This document shows, piece after piece, positions 26,219 through 36,036 of a DNA stretch of 64,000 nt. The position numbers and the translations under genes were made by a program. Below the pieces are notes generated by a model that had not been told where the DNA came from, ran no database searches, and saw only the letters and a program-made list of their open reading frames with translations. Location: NCBI GenBank assembly GCA_900473045.1, contig UCKS01000018.1, positions 44,305 to 108,304 on the forward strand, in the 5' to 3' direction. Position 1 is the first letter of the stretch. Every line of letters begins with the position of its first letter. The DNA comes from Hyphomicrobiales bacterium. GTDB taxonomy: Bacteria > Pseudomonadota > Alphaproteobacteria > Rhizobiales > Rhizobiaceae.

Positions 26219-26368
26219 GCGGATCGTGGCATTTTCGAAGCACTGGCGGATTGCGGTATGGACGAGCGCGATGCCCGTGCCGACACGGTGCGCCGTGGCG
26301 GAGTGTTGGTAACGCCCACGGCCAGTGATAGCCATGCCTGTACGGCCGAAGCCATTCGCCCGGGCTAG
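26219..26368 (+). pseudogene. Remnant of a YflT/YsnF-like stress protein gene
   Basis: The plus-strand frame ending at 26368 encodes FEALADCGMDERDARADTVR, then RGGVLVTPTASDSHACTAEAI. This resembles the general-stress (YflT-type, heat-induced) domain found before DUF2382, whose pattern is AL..AG..E.DA..YAE.VRRGGTLVTV. The start of the gene and the DUF2382 part are missing. The rest of 26006-26736 shows no other recognisable gene. Confidence 0.4.
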
Positions 26369-26736
26369 AACTCAGTGGATCTTCCGGCATGGCCAACCTC
26401 CGGTGAGGACAGGGCTGGACCGCGTTGCAGCAAGTCCGGTCCGTTTTCACAGGGGGAAGCGATGAAGCGGGGCGCCCCACGCAGGACGCACCCTTCGATT
26501 TATTTCAGGTCACTGTCGAACCCATGACGAAGCGGGGCTCGTGAGAGGCTCCGCTTCGTGATGGGCGGCATGAAGTTCTGGGAGATCGCAGTTCTCGTCG
26601 GGTTGCGTTGCGCGCCTTGGAATCATACCGACCCGGAAGCCCGCCAAGATCGAGTAAGAGAGCCGTCGATGAAGAGTGAGTATCGTCGCCGGCCATTCCC
26701 ATGCTATCGGAGATCCTCGTTGGATTAGGAACGGAC

Positions 26737-26901
26737 ATGGACGACAATAATATTGTAAAATTCAAGCGGCCGATGCCGAAAAAGCATCCAAGAACAGTGT
26801 CTTCCGGACAGAGAAAGGCGCTCCTCTGGTTAGCCGCGATCGCCGGCATTTTTATCGTATGGGCGTATTATCAGTTTGTCGCAGTGACGCCGGGTCCATG
26901 A
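26737..26901 (+). CDS. Small single-pass membrane protein
   Basis: ATG 26737, with AGGA 4 to 7 bases upstream, gives 54 residues. A basic cytoplasmic N-terminus (MDDNNIVKFKRPMPKKHPR) is followed by a membrane helix (ALLWLAAIAGIFIVWAYYQF). Small proteins of this design, with an NNIVKFKRP start, are common and conserved in rhizobia but have no assigned role. It points toward the YidB-like gene, which is on the opposite strand. Confidence 0.65.
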   Translation: MDDNNIVKFKRPMPKKHPRTVSSGQRKALLWLAAIAGIFIVWAYYQFVAVTPGP

Positions 26902-26968
26902 CCCGGCGCAGTCTGCCGTTTCGCCCTCAATGTCCAGCGAGGATAGGTCGGCGCGTTCTCTTCCTCCG

Positions 26969-27514
26969 TCAAACCATTTGCGGCTTTATCGGAGGAGCGG
27001 ACGCTGTCCCTGAAGGATGTGTATCCTCCCCGTCGTCAGCCGGCAGTTGACCATCCGGTGTCATATCGTCCACGGCCTTGGGCAGGTCCCGGCTCAGGCG
27101 GCTGAGAATTTCCTCGCGCGACAATCCCGTCTTTGCCGCAAGATCATCCAAAACCTCCGGTCCGAGGACTTCTGAAAGCTGGCCGTCGTCGATGTCTTTG
27201 TTCGGGCCCGGCTCCACCCATGACTTCGCTGTTTCGCCCTGACCCTTTTGTTCAAATTGCTTGAGGAGGTCACCCAGTCCGCCACTCAGCGACCCCCCAC
27301 TTGCACCACCTCGGAAAAGATCCCCCAGCCCGCCTAAACCGCCTCCGGCCAGACCGCCCAGGATATCGCCCAGGCCGCCGGATTGGGATTGTCCATCTTG
27401 GCCTGGTTGCGGTGGATTGCGAAGGCCTCGAAGAATGTCCGCTATCTTGTCCCGGTTCTGGTAGCCAGCGACGGCCAATACCCCGAGAAGTGCTTTTAAC
27501 GCATTGCTTGCCAT
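26969..27514 (-). CDS. YidB-family (DUF937) protein
   Basis: The 181-residue protein begins with the conserved KALLGVLAVAGYQNRDKI, then has a long Gly/Leu-rich low-complexity stretch (GGLGDILGGLAGGGLGGLGD). It ends in a helical domain (SEVLGPEVLDDLAAKTGLSR, then EEILSRLSRDLP) typical of YidB. ATG 27514 has GGGAG upstream. YidB members have no proven role and are reported as stress- or polymer-associated. The acidic tail after residue 150 is unusual in length. Confidence 0.8.
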   Translation of the reverse strand: MASNALKALLGVLAVAGYQNRDKIADILRGLRNPPQPGQDGQSQSGGLGDILGGLAGGGLGGLGDLFRGGASGGSLSGGLGDLLKQFEQKGQGETAKSWVEPGPNKDIDDGQLSEVLGPEVLDDLAAKTGLSREEILSRLSRDLPKAVDDMTPDGQLPADDGEDTHPSGTASAPPIKPQMV

Positions 27515-27712
27515 TGTTTTCTCCCTTGTCTAGCGGTTCGCCGGGCAACGCCGGCGGCGATGATCGTCAGCAGGAAGTAGGGCTTGCAAACCGGATGTCA
27601 TCGGCTTTTCGATCTTTCGTCTCCCCGATCCGTAAAAAATCTCCTGAGGAGAGCCGATCCCCATAAGCCAGACTATGCCGCAAATTGCAGGCGTCACGCC
27701 TGTGTCACGCGA

Positions 27713-27731
27713 CCACACTCAGTAAGTGTGG
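27713..27731 (+). terminator. Short inverted repeat upstream of a small membrane protein gene
   Basis: CCACACT and AGTGTGG form a perfect 7-bp stem with a CAGTA loop. It lies 70 bases before the gene at 27801 and more than 190 bases from the divergent YidB start, and could be an operator or a hairpin in the leader. A second dyad, GGCGTCACGCC, lies just before it (around 27690). Confidence 0.35.
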
Positions 27732-27800
27732 TTAGTTCAATCTCATACTTCGATTGGCTATTACTCGGGCGGACACGCTGAGATCGTAGAGGAGTTGCAT

Positions 27801-27953
27801 ATGGTTCAGGAGCGAACCCTTCCAGAGACCGATCAGGAATGCTCATCTTCCGGGGCAACCTCCGGCATTCTCAAGATTTTCCTCGCCTTCGCTTTTGTGG
27901 TGGCGCTTTTGTCGCTTGCCTTTTCTCATTTAGGAATTCCATCCACTCGGTAG
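27801..27953 (+). CDS. Small single-pass membrane protein
   Basis: ATG 27801 with GAGGAG 9 bases upstream gives a 50-residue peptide. An acidic N-terminus is followed by one hydrophobic helix (ILKIFLAFAFVVALLSLAFS). No family was recognised. The strong ribosome-binding site and clean hydrophobic segment make it a likely real small protein. Confidence 0.55.
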   Translation: MVQERTLPETDQECSSSGATSGILKIFLAFAFVVALLSLAFSHLGIPSTR

Positions 27954-28515
27954 TGGTCAGAGTCCAAGGTCTGGACGACCGGAAGCTGGAGTTTTCCGGC
28001 TCTTGCTCTGATCACCAAGCCTGCCTGGTCGGGGGCTCGGCTTCAATTGTGTTTAAGCGTGAAACTTTGACCCCTCTCGGTGCCGAACGTGGACCCCAGC
28101 AGATCTTTTCTAAACGGTTGTAACTATCCAGATTTTTGGAATGCGGCCGGGTGGCAAACTTCTGCGCCCAATATGGGTCAAACAACATCGCCGAAACACG
28201 AATCACGCTTTCGCAGGGGCCATGACCAACAATGCTGACAGGGCCAATGGTCGCAATCGATTACGGCTCGAGCCTCTTTTGAAGGACCGGCCAACCGATA
28301 ACCACTGTTCTGATTGCAGGCGATGGCAGTTGCCAAGGCGATCTCAAGTGTCAGGCAAGCACTGGCCGGCGCCGCCGGCTTCCGGAAACAATCTCCTTTT
28401 CCTATGTCGATTAACCTGTTGGAGAGAAAGCAGCAATTGCCTGTTAGCCCTTGGGTCAGGCATTCGCGATCTCTATATGCGGTGAGTAACAGGTCGCCGG
28501 AACCGGATTTTCAAG
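27954..28515. other. Region without a recognisable gene
   Basis: About 560 bases before the truncated haemoglobin gene. Short open frames such as 28141-28485 plus have no recognisable domain. The phrase ACTTTGACCCCTCTCGG near 28064 resembles the ends of some insertion sequences, but no transposase sequence is attached. Confidence 0.4.
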
Positions 28516-28983
28516 ATGGACAACGAATTGCAGGGCCGATCAGCGCATGTTGCGGCGATCCGCGAACGCGCGGAAGCTGAGATGAGAACGATCGGTGTTG
28601 ACAAGGCGTTCATCGGCGCGTTGGTCGAGAGCTTTTATGGCCGGGTGTTGACGCATCCGGACCTCGGGCCTGTCTTCGACGCAAGGCTGGCGGGTCGTTG
28701 GCCGGAACACATGGAGAAGATGAAGCGTTTTTGGTCTGCCGTTGCGTTTCGCAGCGGCACATACGTTGGCAAACCGGTCCAGGCGCATCTCGGCGTCGCC
28801 AATATGGCGCCCGAGCTCTTCCCAAAATGGCTGGAGTTGTTTGCTGCGACGCTTGACGAGGTTGCTCCGAATGACGAAGCCAAGGCTTGGTTCATGGCAA
28901 CAGCAGAGCGGATCGCGCAGAGCCTGACGCTCGCGCTTTTCTATAATCCGGCGGAGGATGACCCCGCCCTAAAGCGCTCCTGA
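28516..28983 (+). CDS. Group III truncated haemoglobin
   Basis: The 155-residue globin has the group III pattern: FYGRVLTHPDLGPVF (B/C region), the WPEHMEKMKRFWSA helix with aromatic residues near the haem, and GKPVQAHLGV carrying the proximal histidine (F8). It ends in a helix (ERIAQSLTLALFYN). An N-terminal 25-residue extension is present. Such proteins bind oxygen and nitric oxide in the cytoplasm and protect from nitrosative stress. No neighbouring respiratory gene is seen; the unit appears to be monocistronic. Confidence 0.87.
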   Translation: MDNELQGRSAHVAAIRERAEAEMRTIGVDKAFIGALVESFYGRVLTHPDLGPVFDARLAGRWPEHMEKMKRFWSAVAFRSGTYVGKPVQAHLGVANMAPELFPKWLELFAATLDEVAPNDEAKAWFMATAERIAQSLTLALFYNPAEDDPALKRS

Positions 28984-29464
28984 GTGCCTGGCTATTCCAT
29001 CGATTCCGAGCGAAGAGTTCGGAGAAAAGGTAGATCTGGCCGACAGCCGGGTAACACCTCATGCCACGTCTATATGGCTCCACAGCCCATCGTGTTGGCT
29101 CACTCTGTCCGTGGACTACGATCAGCACGCACTTCCGAAGTTCGCGACGGGGCGGGCATCCGGAGTTTTTGCCCTTGGCATAGAGCCACGGTCCGATCTG
29201 AGGCCGTCTGAAGGCGGCCGATTGGGACCGGGCGAAATTAACACTATTCTTTGCGCTTGGGCTCTACGCGAGCATAAGCGGCTGAAATTCCCGGCGCCGC
29301 ATTCGTGAGAAATGCGACAGTCTGTTCAAGACTGTCTTGCGCTAGCAATGTCATGAGCGCAGTAACGTCGGGTTCGTTGGTGAAGCTCGCCGACTGCGAG
29401 GGGCGTTATGTTCACGACCATCGCTGATGAAACGGGCATTGGCGATCCGACCCGAGGTGAAAGC
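28984..29464. other. Region without a recognisable gene
   Basis: About 480 bases with short frames only. The open frame starting at 29408 reads into the hypothetical gene below, but its first 19 codons lack a ribosome-binding site. Confidence 0.4.
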
Positions 29465-29707
29465 ATGGAAACCGTCGGTTTTCATCTGGTTGGCCTGCCC
29501 GATATTGTAATCGAAGACGGTAAACTTACAAATCCCAGGATATACACGAACGGCGATCAGTTCGAAATTGCCGGCTTCACCGACTCCATTGCCACCAGGA
29601 TGACTGAAAACGGTAGCGTGGAGACAATTGCACGCGACAATACAGCCTTTTCGGCGACGAAAGGTATGAAGATGATAGCTACAAGTTCAATTCATTCGGG
29701 GTCATAA
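29465..29707 (+). CDS. Hypothetical protein, possibly frameshifted near its end
   Basis: ATG 29465 follows a good GAGGTGAAA site and gives 80 residues (METVGFHLVGLPDIVIEDGK, then LTNPRIYTNGDQFEI) with no recognised domain. Its last ~20 residues are of unusual composition. The next frame over, from ~29650, reads FGDERYEDDSYKFNSFGVIR to a TAA at 29728-29730 and looks more natural, so a one-base loss near 29645 is possible. Confidence 0.4.
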   Translation: METVGFHLVGLPDIVIEDGKLTNPRIYTNGDQFEIAGFTDSIATRMTENGSVETIARDNTAFSATKGMKMIATSSIHSGS

Positions 29708-29870
29708 GGATCAAGAGTGTCCCTTTGTAAGGACGTTCCTTTCGAGCGCGGCAACTGGCGTTACGATCTGAATGCGGGCATTGAGTGGCCGTCGCTATGA
29801 GAAGGAACTACCAGCACCGAAAACAAAAGCCCGGCACGCTATGATCTGCGTCGAGCAATGGAGAGTCTAG

Positions 29871-30992
29871 TTGCAAGACATGTCGTACGCAGCATCAACG
29901 AGCGAGGCCGGTTTGCGGGGCGCCATAAAGGTCGATATCGTGGTGATCGGAGCCGGTCAGGCGGGGCTGTCATCGGCCTATCATCTCATGAAGCTCGGCC
30001 TGCGTCCGGGCCGAAACTTCATCGTCCTCGATAAAAACGAAAAACCAGGCGGAGCCTGGCAGCATCGATGGCCGTCGCTGACCCTGAGCACGGTCAATCG
30101 GGTTCACGATCTTCCCGGGATGGCCTTTTCCGACGTCGTGTCCCCTAGTGAGACCGAGGTGCGGGCGTCGGTGGCTGTGCCCGGTTATTTTGCTGCCTAC
30201 GAGGAAAGGTTCCAACTGCCCATATATCGACCTGTCGCGGTGAAGGTGGTCTGCGATCGCTCGGGCCGGCTTCGGGTGGAGACGGATCGCGAGGCATTTT
30301 CGGCCGGCGGTATCATCAATGCCACCGGCACTTGGGAGACGCCCCAGATTCCCAGTTATCCCGGTGCCGAACTGTTTGCAGGCCGCCAGCTTCATTCGCG
30401 TGACTATCAGACTGCGGCCGAATTCGCGGGTCAGCATGTCATCATCGTTGGCAGCGGAATTTCCGCGCTCCAGCACCTTGACGAAATCTCGCAGGTGACG
30501 GCTACCACCTGGGTTACACGGCGCGAACCGCAATTCCGCGACAGGCAGTTCACAGCGGAAGACGGTCGAGCGGCCGTGGCGATTGTGGAGGACAAGGTAA
30601 GAAACGGGCTCGTTCCGGGGTCCGTCGTCTCGGTCACCGGCATTCCGTGGACGCCGGCGCTGAAGGCAGCAGCAGCGCGTGGCGCGCTCACGCGCCTGCC
30701 GATGTTCAGCGAAATCACGCAGCATGGTGTCCGCTGGCTCGACGGTGCAGAGCAAAGAGCCGACGTCATCCTGTGGGCAACCGGCTTTCGCAGCTCTCTC
30801 GATCATCTCGCGCCTTTGCAGCTGCGCGGCGAAAAGTGCGGCATCGTCATGGGGGGACGATTGGCCACCGAGGTCGAGAGGGATCCGCGTGTCCATCTTG
30901 TTGGCTACGGGCCTTCGGCCTCCACCATCGGTGCCAATCGTGCAGGCGGCGCCGCGGCAAGGGAACTAGCCACCCGCCTTGGCCTGGTGTGA
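29871..30992 (+). CDS. FAD/NAD(P)-dependent flavin monooxygenase-like oxidoreductase
   Basis: This 373-residue protein has an N-terminal FAD-binding motif (VIGAGQAGLSSAYHL), the conserved GGAWQHRWPSLTLST segment, a second dinucleotide motif IIVGSGISALQ for NADPH, and an ATGF motif (LWATGFRSSL). This is the layout of TrkA/CzcO-like flavin-containing monooxygenases. It may oxygenate a small organic or amine compound; the substrate is unknown. TTG 29871 has GGAG seven bases upstream. ATG 29880 in the same frame is the other choice. It appears to be a single-gene unit. Confidence 0.82.
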   Translation: MQDMSYAASTSEAGLRGAIKVDIVVIGAGQAGLSSAYHLMKLGLRPGRNFIVLDKNEKPGGAWQHRWPSLTLSTVNRVHDLPGMAFSDVVSPSETEVRASVAVPGYFAAYEERFQLPIYRPVAVKVVCDRSGRLRVETDREAFSAGGIINATGTWETPQIPSYPGAELFAGRQLHSRDYQTAAEFAGQHVIIVGSGISALQHLDEISQVTATTWVTRREPQFRDRQFTAEDGRAAVAIVEDKVRNGLVPGSVVSVTGIPWTPALKAAAARGALTRLPMFSEITQHGVRWLDGAEQRADVILWATGFRSSLDHLAPLQLRGEKCGIVMGGRLATEVERDPRVHLVGYGPSASTIGANRAGGAAARELATRLGLV

Positions 30993-31188
30993 TTGCGTGA
31001 AGGCCGGGTGCTCAGACCTCCGACCGGTGTACAGAAAGCAGGTTGCCAATTCAATTGCCGCTGCCTCAAGATCGTCCTTGCGGTTGTTTGCATCTCCCGG
31101 TCCAGCAATGTTGGTATCGCAAAAGTTCCGCGGCCAGGCGTCAATCGCCATCTGGACCCAAATGGTCAGCCAGAGGCGCATCCCGTCT

Positions 31189-31213
31189 GGAACCAAGTTG
31201 GGGCGTGAAAGTT
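31189..31213 (+). promoter_or_regulatory. EcfG/RpoE2-type promoter for the secreted Cys-rich protein
   Basis: GGAAC (31189-31193), 16 bases, then AGTT (31210-31213), ending 34 bases before ATG 31248. It has the same layout as the three other stress-type promoters in this window. Confidence 0.6.
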
Positions 31214-31247
31214 AATCTGCACGCCGAACAATTGCAGAGTCTGAAAC

Positions 31248-31571
31248 ATGAAGCGACTTCTTGTAACCCTGCTCATCACGCTTGCTTCTACGCCATCCCT
31301 TGCCATATCGCGACTGAACCCGCTGGCGATGACCTGTGCGAACGCTCGTGCGGCTGTCCACCAGCAAGGAGCTGTCATCTTCCGCTGGACCTCTCCTCGA
31401 GGCCTGCCACTTTATGATCGTTTTGTTCGCAACAGCCGGTACTGTGACCTTAACCAGTATGCGGAATGGAAGAATATTCCACCCCGCGACGATCGAAGCT
31501 GCCCACTGCTCAACTGTCAGAACATCGACAACCTCGAAGGCACATTCATTATACCGGAGCATTCATTGTAG
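31248..31571 (+). CDS. Small secreted Cys-containing rhizobial protein
   Basis: The 107-residue protein has a clear signal peptide (MKRLLVTLLITLASTPSLA). The mature part starts with TCANARAAVHQQGAVI, then a YDRFVRNSRYC segment and CPLLNCQN. Rhizobia carry families of such periplasmic proteins with this ARA.V...GAV.L....YDR.V....FC arrangement, role unknown. The four cysteines suggest two disulfides. The promoter at 31189 suggests stress control. Confidence 0.72.
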   Translation: MKRLLVTLLITLASTPSLAISRLNPLAMTCANARAAVHQQGAVIFRWTSPRGLPLYDRFVRNSRYCDLNQYAEWKNIPPRDDRSCPLLNCQNIDNLEGTFIIPEHSL

Positions 31572-32053
31572 CTTATGGCAGAAGCACTAAGACCGGCAGC
31601 CATTGGCTAATCGAAGAAGAGCAGCGTGTTTCGACGAAGTCGCGATCTGCGAGATGCAACGGGAACGTGATCAAGCATAGAACTTTGACCGCTTGCGGCG
31701 CCAAAGGGTGGCCGTGGCACGACACCGGACGGCCGGTCGGAATTCCGCTTCCAATGCAAACCGGGTCAAGGTTCCGCGGCCCATAGGCGCTCAAATCGCG
31801 TGCCTTTCTTAGCGATCTTCTCGCGCTTTCAGGACATAATCAAGCTGAGGGCTGTATTGATAGCATTGGCTCTTGGTGGAAGCTCGGGTCGGATTCTGAC
31901 CCAACCCTGGCTCCTACGTCAAACGGGATCTGTCAATGAGCAGCGTCGATTGAGGCGTAACCCACTTCAACAGGCGACGGTCTGTTTGGACCAGCAACAT
32001 TGGAGGACCCTTGATTGCGTTGTAACGCTTATCAGTAATCCGGGTAGATCTGG
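31572..32053. other. Region without a recognisable gene
   Basis: About 480 bases at the boundary between the stress-gene section and the hydroxyproline locus. Open frames here are short and unrecognised. No terminator of the aconitase X operon was identified. Confidence 0.4.
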
Positions 32054-33781
32054 TCACTCGAGGCTTCTAGTGCGAGACAGGCTTGTACTGCCCAAAAGCC
32101 AACCGGGAAGCCGGGCTGGGGCGTAACTTGTTACGGCTGCATCCACGCAGTCGGCAAGGCTGCCGAAACGGACGACGCGATTGCTGAGGCCGGGGCCGTA
32201 ATGGGCGTATTTTCCGGAATTGGTGATCAGCGTGCGGGTGCGCGTCGGGAATACCGGCTCGCTGATCGAACACCAGCAAAGATCGGGCACGATCCGCACG
32301 CCGCTTTGTTCGAGGTTTCCAAGCGTGCCGTCGGCGCGCGCTTCAGTAATGACCTGATGGCCTGCAGTGACGATGACCGCAACATCCGGGTGGCACTGGC
32401 GCCCGGCAAGAGCTGCCGCCAGTGCCCGGCATTCGCTGAGCGAGGCATGCGGGCTGCCGATGGCGACGAGTTCGACCTGCTCCGGGCCCGCATTCAGCCG
32501 TGTCCAGGCCTCGGCCATGCCGGCGCGGGTAATGGTTTTTCGCTCAGTGGCTGCTGCCACCGCACCTTCGGCTTCGGGAGTTACGCCCTCGACATGCAGC
32601 ATCGGTGCCGCCGACGTAGTGCCGAAGGCAGCGCAGAGCGCCTTGAGGTCGTCTTTGGAAGGGCGTGCTGAAGCGAGACCACGCAAGAGAGGGATACGGT
32701 CAGGCGATGCATGACCAGCGAGATAGCCGATTAGCGGCCAGAAGGCGTCGTCGACATTCTCAGGCAATTCGACATCGATGATCGACTGCGCCCTGCGGTT
32801 TTCCGTCAAGTAGACGCCCGACAACGGCGCACGCCCGGTGAGCGCGATGCAGAGATCAAGGAAATCCGGGTGTTTTGGCGTGCGGGCGCCGAGCACAGTG
32901 TTGGCGAAGATCACTGCGTTTGATTCCGCCCACGCAATCGTTTCGCCCGCCTGCGGTGCGCTGGCCAGCAGATACGGAGAACAGGTGAACGTCGGGCGAC
33001 AGCCCATGCGAACATAGGCATCGGCGAGCCTTGCGGCCGGATCACCGAAGGTGCTGGGCACACCCTGTGTGCGCCAGTTGGCGTGATCGACCGAGATCGC
33101 GTTCATGGTGGTCGGAACGCGCACCTGCGCGCCCATGTCGGCCATTCTTTCGGCGAAAACTAGGTTGGCCGGGCTTGCATAGATGCAGCCGTCGATATGC
33201 CCCTGCGTTACGTCGACCAGACAGTGCGCACCCTGCTGGGCAGCCATGGCGCAGATGATCCGCATTGCCTGCTGGATCGCCAGCCCCTCTTCGCCGTCCA
33301 GCATTGCACGATCGGCGCTGCTGAGATCAAGCGTCGCAAGCCGTCGCGGTATGACGGGAAGCACGACGCCGTCCGCCTCGATCGAGGTCGCAGTTATCCG
33401 CACGGTTTTGGCTCGCGACAGCGCCGCAAAACCTTCCGATGAGGCACGCAGGACGGGGAGCGGTTTGCCGAACATTTCAGCGGCAATCAGCGCGCCGAGC
33501 GTCAACACATCTTCGGCTTCGCTGAACACCAGTGCGGCCGGTGCGCGGCCGGTCAGGATCAGATCGAGAAGCACACCCGATCCCGTGCAGGATCCCCGGC
33601 TCGAGGGCATCATCAGGATGCCGCCGGTCAGACAGACGCCGTGCAGGGGGTGATGCACATCGATGATGCTGCCGGTGTCGGGCGAAACCCCGCCCCAGAA
33701 GCTCAAGGGCTCGGCCGATGCGATGACCGGCCCCTCGGCATTGCCGACGAGGATGGTGAAGGCGTGCATCGGATCGCTCAT
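32054..33781 (-). CDS. Aconitase X, cis-3-hydroxy-L-proline dehydratase
   Basis: The 575-residue protein is a fusion of the small swivelling DUF126 domain (residues ~1-140, with [17 protein letters not shown], then [10 protein letters not shown]) and the large DUF521/AcnX domain. The characteristic [18 protein letters not shown] and [16 protein letters not shown] segments carry the iron-sulfur or metal-site residues. Aconitase X of this fused type was shown in Agrobacterium and Azospirillum to dehydrate cis-3-hydroxy-L-proline to pyrroline-2-carboxylate. It is the last gene of the seven-gene transporter operon and overlaps the epimerase by 4 bases. Confidence 0.88.
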   Translation of the reverse strand: MSDPMHAFTILVGNAEGPVIASAEPLSFWGGVSPDTGSIIDVHHPLHGVCLTGGILMMPSSRGSCTGSGVLLDLILTGRAPAALVFSEAEDVLTLGALIAAEMFGKPLPVLRASSEGFAALSRAKTVRITATSIEADGVVLPVIPRRLATLDLSSADRAMLDGEEGLAIQQAMRIICAMAAQQGAHCLVDVTQGHIDGCIYASPANLVFAERMADMGAQVRVPTTMNAISVDHANWRTQGVPSTFGDPAARLADAYVRMGCRPTFTCSPYLLASAPQAGETIAWAESNAVIFANTVLGARTPKHPDFLDLCIALTGRAPLSGVYLTENRRAQSIIDVELPENVDDAFWPLIGYLAGHASPDRIPLLRGLASARPSKDDLKALCAAFGTTSAAPMLHVEGVTPEAEGAVAAATERKTITRAGMAEAWTRLNAGPEQVELVAIGSPHASLSECRALAAALAGRQCHPDVAVIVTAGHQVITEARADGTLGNLEQSGVRIVPDLCWCSISEPVFPTRTRTLITNSGKYAHYGPGLSNRVVRFGSLADCVDAAVTSYAPARLPGWLLGSTSLSRTRSLE

Positions 33782-34779
33782 TTGACGACGAAACCGTGGG
33801 CAAACGGATCGCGGTCATCGATGAAGATCGTGTTGATCCCGGTCATGCGCGCCCAGCCGGCGATCGAGGGAATGATCGCATTGAGATCGGCAACCTTGGT
33901 GGCCGCTTCGACACGGCCCTTGAACAGCGAGCCGATGATCGACTCGTGGACGAATTCATCGCCGATAGCGAGCTTGCCCTTGGCGGCGAGCTGCGCCATG
34001 CGCGCCGAAGTGCCGGTGCCGCAGGGCGAACGATCGATGGCCTTGTCGCCGTAGAAAACGGCGTTGCGGGCATGGGCGGTGGCGTCCATTGCCTGACCGG
34101 TCCATTGGATGTGGCTCAATCCGCGGATCTCGGGATGCTCTGGATGCACGAACTCGTATTTTTCATTCAGCGCAGCGCGCAGCTTGGGGCTCCAGCCGAT
34201 GAGTTCGCCCGCGGTGTGATCGGCCATGTCGCGGAAATTCTTCTGCGGCTCGACAATGGCGTAGAAATTGCCGCCATAGGCCACATCGACGACGATCTCG
34301 CCCAGACCTTCAACTTCGGCCGTCAGGGCTTCGGAATAGAGGAAGCCAGGAACGTTGGTCAGGCGGACTTCCTCGACGAAGCGGCCTTCCTGGCGGTAGG
34401 TGATATCCACCTTGCCAGCGGGTGCGTCGATTGACAGCTTGCCTGGCTCACGCGGCATGATCAGGCCGTTCTCGATCGCCATGGTGATGGTGCCGATGGT
34501 GCCGTGGCCGCACATCGGCAGGCAGCCGGAGGTCTCGATGAAGAGAACCGCGACGTCGCAGTCCGGGCGGGTCGGCGGATAGAGAATCGAGCCCGACATC
34601 ATGTCATGGCCGCGCGGCTCGAACATCAGGCCGGTGCGGATCCAGTCGAATTCCCGCAGGAAATGGGCGCGCTTCTCCAGCATGTTGGCGCCCTCAAGGC
34701 GCGGCCCGCCGCCGGAAACGAGGCGGACCGGGTTGCCGCAGGTGTGCCCGTCGAGGCAGGAGAAGGTATAGGTGGCCAT
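33778..34779 (-). CDS. hypRE: 4-hydroxyproline 2-epimerase (proline racemase family)
   Basis: The 333-residue protein has both catalytic cysteines of the proline-racemase fold: MCGHGTIGT and [12 protein letters not shown]. The Cys/Cys pair is the racemase/epimerase form. With its neighbours it should convert trans-4-hydroxy-L-proline to cis-4-hydroxy-D-proline, the first step of hydroxyproline use. It overlaps aconitase X by 4 bases and follows the dehydrogenase gene by 15, so all are co-transcribed. It differs from the second family member at 44766, which has Ser and Thr in these positions. Confidence 0.9.
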   Translation of the reverse strand: MATYTFSCLDGHTCGNPVRLVSGGGPRLEGANMLEKRAHFLREFDWIRTGLMFEPRGHDMMSGSILYPPTRPDCDVAVLFIETSGCLPMCGHGTIGTITMAIENGLIMPREPGKLSIDAPAGKVDITYRQEGRFVEEVRLTNVPGFLYSEALTAEVEGLGEIVVDVAYGGNFYAIVEPQKNFRDMADHTAGELIGWSPKLRAALNEKYEFVHPEHPEIRGLSHIQWTGQAMDATAHARNAVFYGDKAIDRSPCGTGTSARMAQLAAKGKLAIGDEFVHESIIGSLFKGRVEAATKVADLNAIIPSIAGWARMTGINTIFIDDRDPFAHGFVVK

Positions 34780-34794
34780 AGTGAAGGACCCTCG

Positions 34795-36036
34795 TCAGAA
34801 GCGTTGAGGCGAAAGAGATGCAATGTCGATGGGTGGTGTTTTACCAGTCAAGAGATCGGCGACCAACCGGGCAGTACCACTCGATTGCGTCAGGCCGAGA
34901 TGACCATGGCCGAAGGCGTATATGACCCGCGGCGTCGCCCGGGCACGGCCGATGGCCGGCAGGCTGTCGGGCAGCGAGGGGCGAAAGCCGAACCACTGCG
35001 TGCCGCCCTGCGTCTTCAACCCGGGAAGGAAATCCTTGGCTTTCTTCAGCATCGCCTCCGAGCGGCGGAAGTTCGGCGGCAATTCCAGCCCGCCGAGCTC
35101 GACGGCGCCGCCAACGCGGATCCCTGTTGAAAGCCGCGTGACGACAAAGCCGTGACCACCGAAAGTCACCTGTGTCCGCAGGTCGAACGCATCGGCCGGC
35201 AGCGTCGTGTTGTAGCCGCGCTCGGTTTCCAGCGGAATGCGCTCACCGAGGCTGCGGGCGATGCGATGGGAAAAGGCACCTGCCGACAGCACGACCTGCA
35301 ACCCGCGGCGGATTTCGCCGCCTTCGCTCAGCACCTCAACCCCGCCTTCGACCGGCCGAAGCGCCGTAACATTGGTGCGTTCGAGGAGGCCGCCCTGGCT
35401 GCGGAAATAGTCGGCCAGCGCGAGCGTGTAGAGTTTCGGGTCGGCGATCGAGTACCAGCCCGGCGTGAAGGTGCCGTGGGTGAAGCGGGCATCGAGCCCC
35501 GGCTGGATACCGGCCATGGCGGAGGCGTCCATATGGTGGAATTCAATGCCGTGGGCTTCGCGAACCTTCCATCCGGGCAGCGCGGCATTCAGCTCCGCCT
35601 GGCTTTCATAGATCTGCAGGTTTCCGTCCTTGCGCAGCATGGGCAACGTGCCCGTACGCTGAAGGAAGTGCTCAAGTTCCGCCTTCGAAAGATCCATCAG
35701 CGCGGTCTGCACGGTGGTGGATTTCGCCATCTGTTCCGGCGTGCAGGCACGCCAGAAGCGGAACATCCAGGGAGCGATCTTGAACGCATAGGCCGGCGGA
35801 ACCGACAGCGGCCCGAGCGGATCGAGCAGCCATTTCGGCGCCTTTTTCAGGATGCCCGGCGAGGCCAGCGGCAGGATGTCCGTGAAGGCAAAAGCCCCGG
35901 CATTACCGGCGGAAGCACCGGCCGCCGGCCCTTCGCGATCGAGCACCAGAACCGTCAATCCGCGCGCCTGGGCGGCAATCGCTGCCGAAAGCCCGACCAC
36001 CCCGGCACCGATGACGATGACGTCGGGATGCGCCAT
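34795..36036 (-). CDS. hypO: cis-4-hydroxy-D-proline dehydrogenase (FAD, DadA-like)
   Basis: The 413-residue flavoprotein starts with the FAD motif VIVIGAGVVGLSAAIAA. It has the DadA/DAO-type C-terminal FGFRPSLPDSLPAIGRA and GHGHLGLTQSSGTARLVADL. It would oxidise cis-4-hydroxy-D-proline to pyrroline-4-hydroxy-2-carboxylate, passing electrons to the respiratory chain, and is thus membrane-associated. It shares its start with the ATPase stop (TAATG). Length is typical of the DadA family. Confidence 0.88.
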   Translation of the reverse strand: MAHPDVIVIGAGVVGLSAAIAAQARGLTVLVLDREGPAAGASAGNAGAFAFTDILPLASPGILKKAPKWLLDPLGPLSVPPAYAFKIAPWMFRFWRACTPEQMAKSTTVQTALMDLSKAELEHFLQRTGTLPMLRKDGNLQIYESQAELNAALPGWKVREAHGIEFHHMDASAMAGIQPGLDARFTHGTFTPGWYSIADPKLYTLALADYFRSQGGLLERTNVTALRPVEGGVEVLSEGGEIRRGLQVVLSAGAFSHRIARSLGERIPLETERGYNTTLPADAFDLRTQVTFGGHGFVVTRLSTGIRVGGAVELGGLELPPNFRRSEAMLKKAKDFLPGLKTQGGTQWFGFRPSLPDSLPAIGRARATPRVIYAFGHGHLGLTQSSGTARLVADLLTGKTPPIDIASLSPQRF

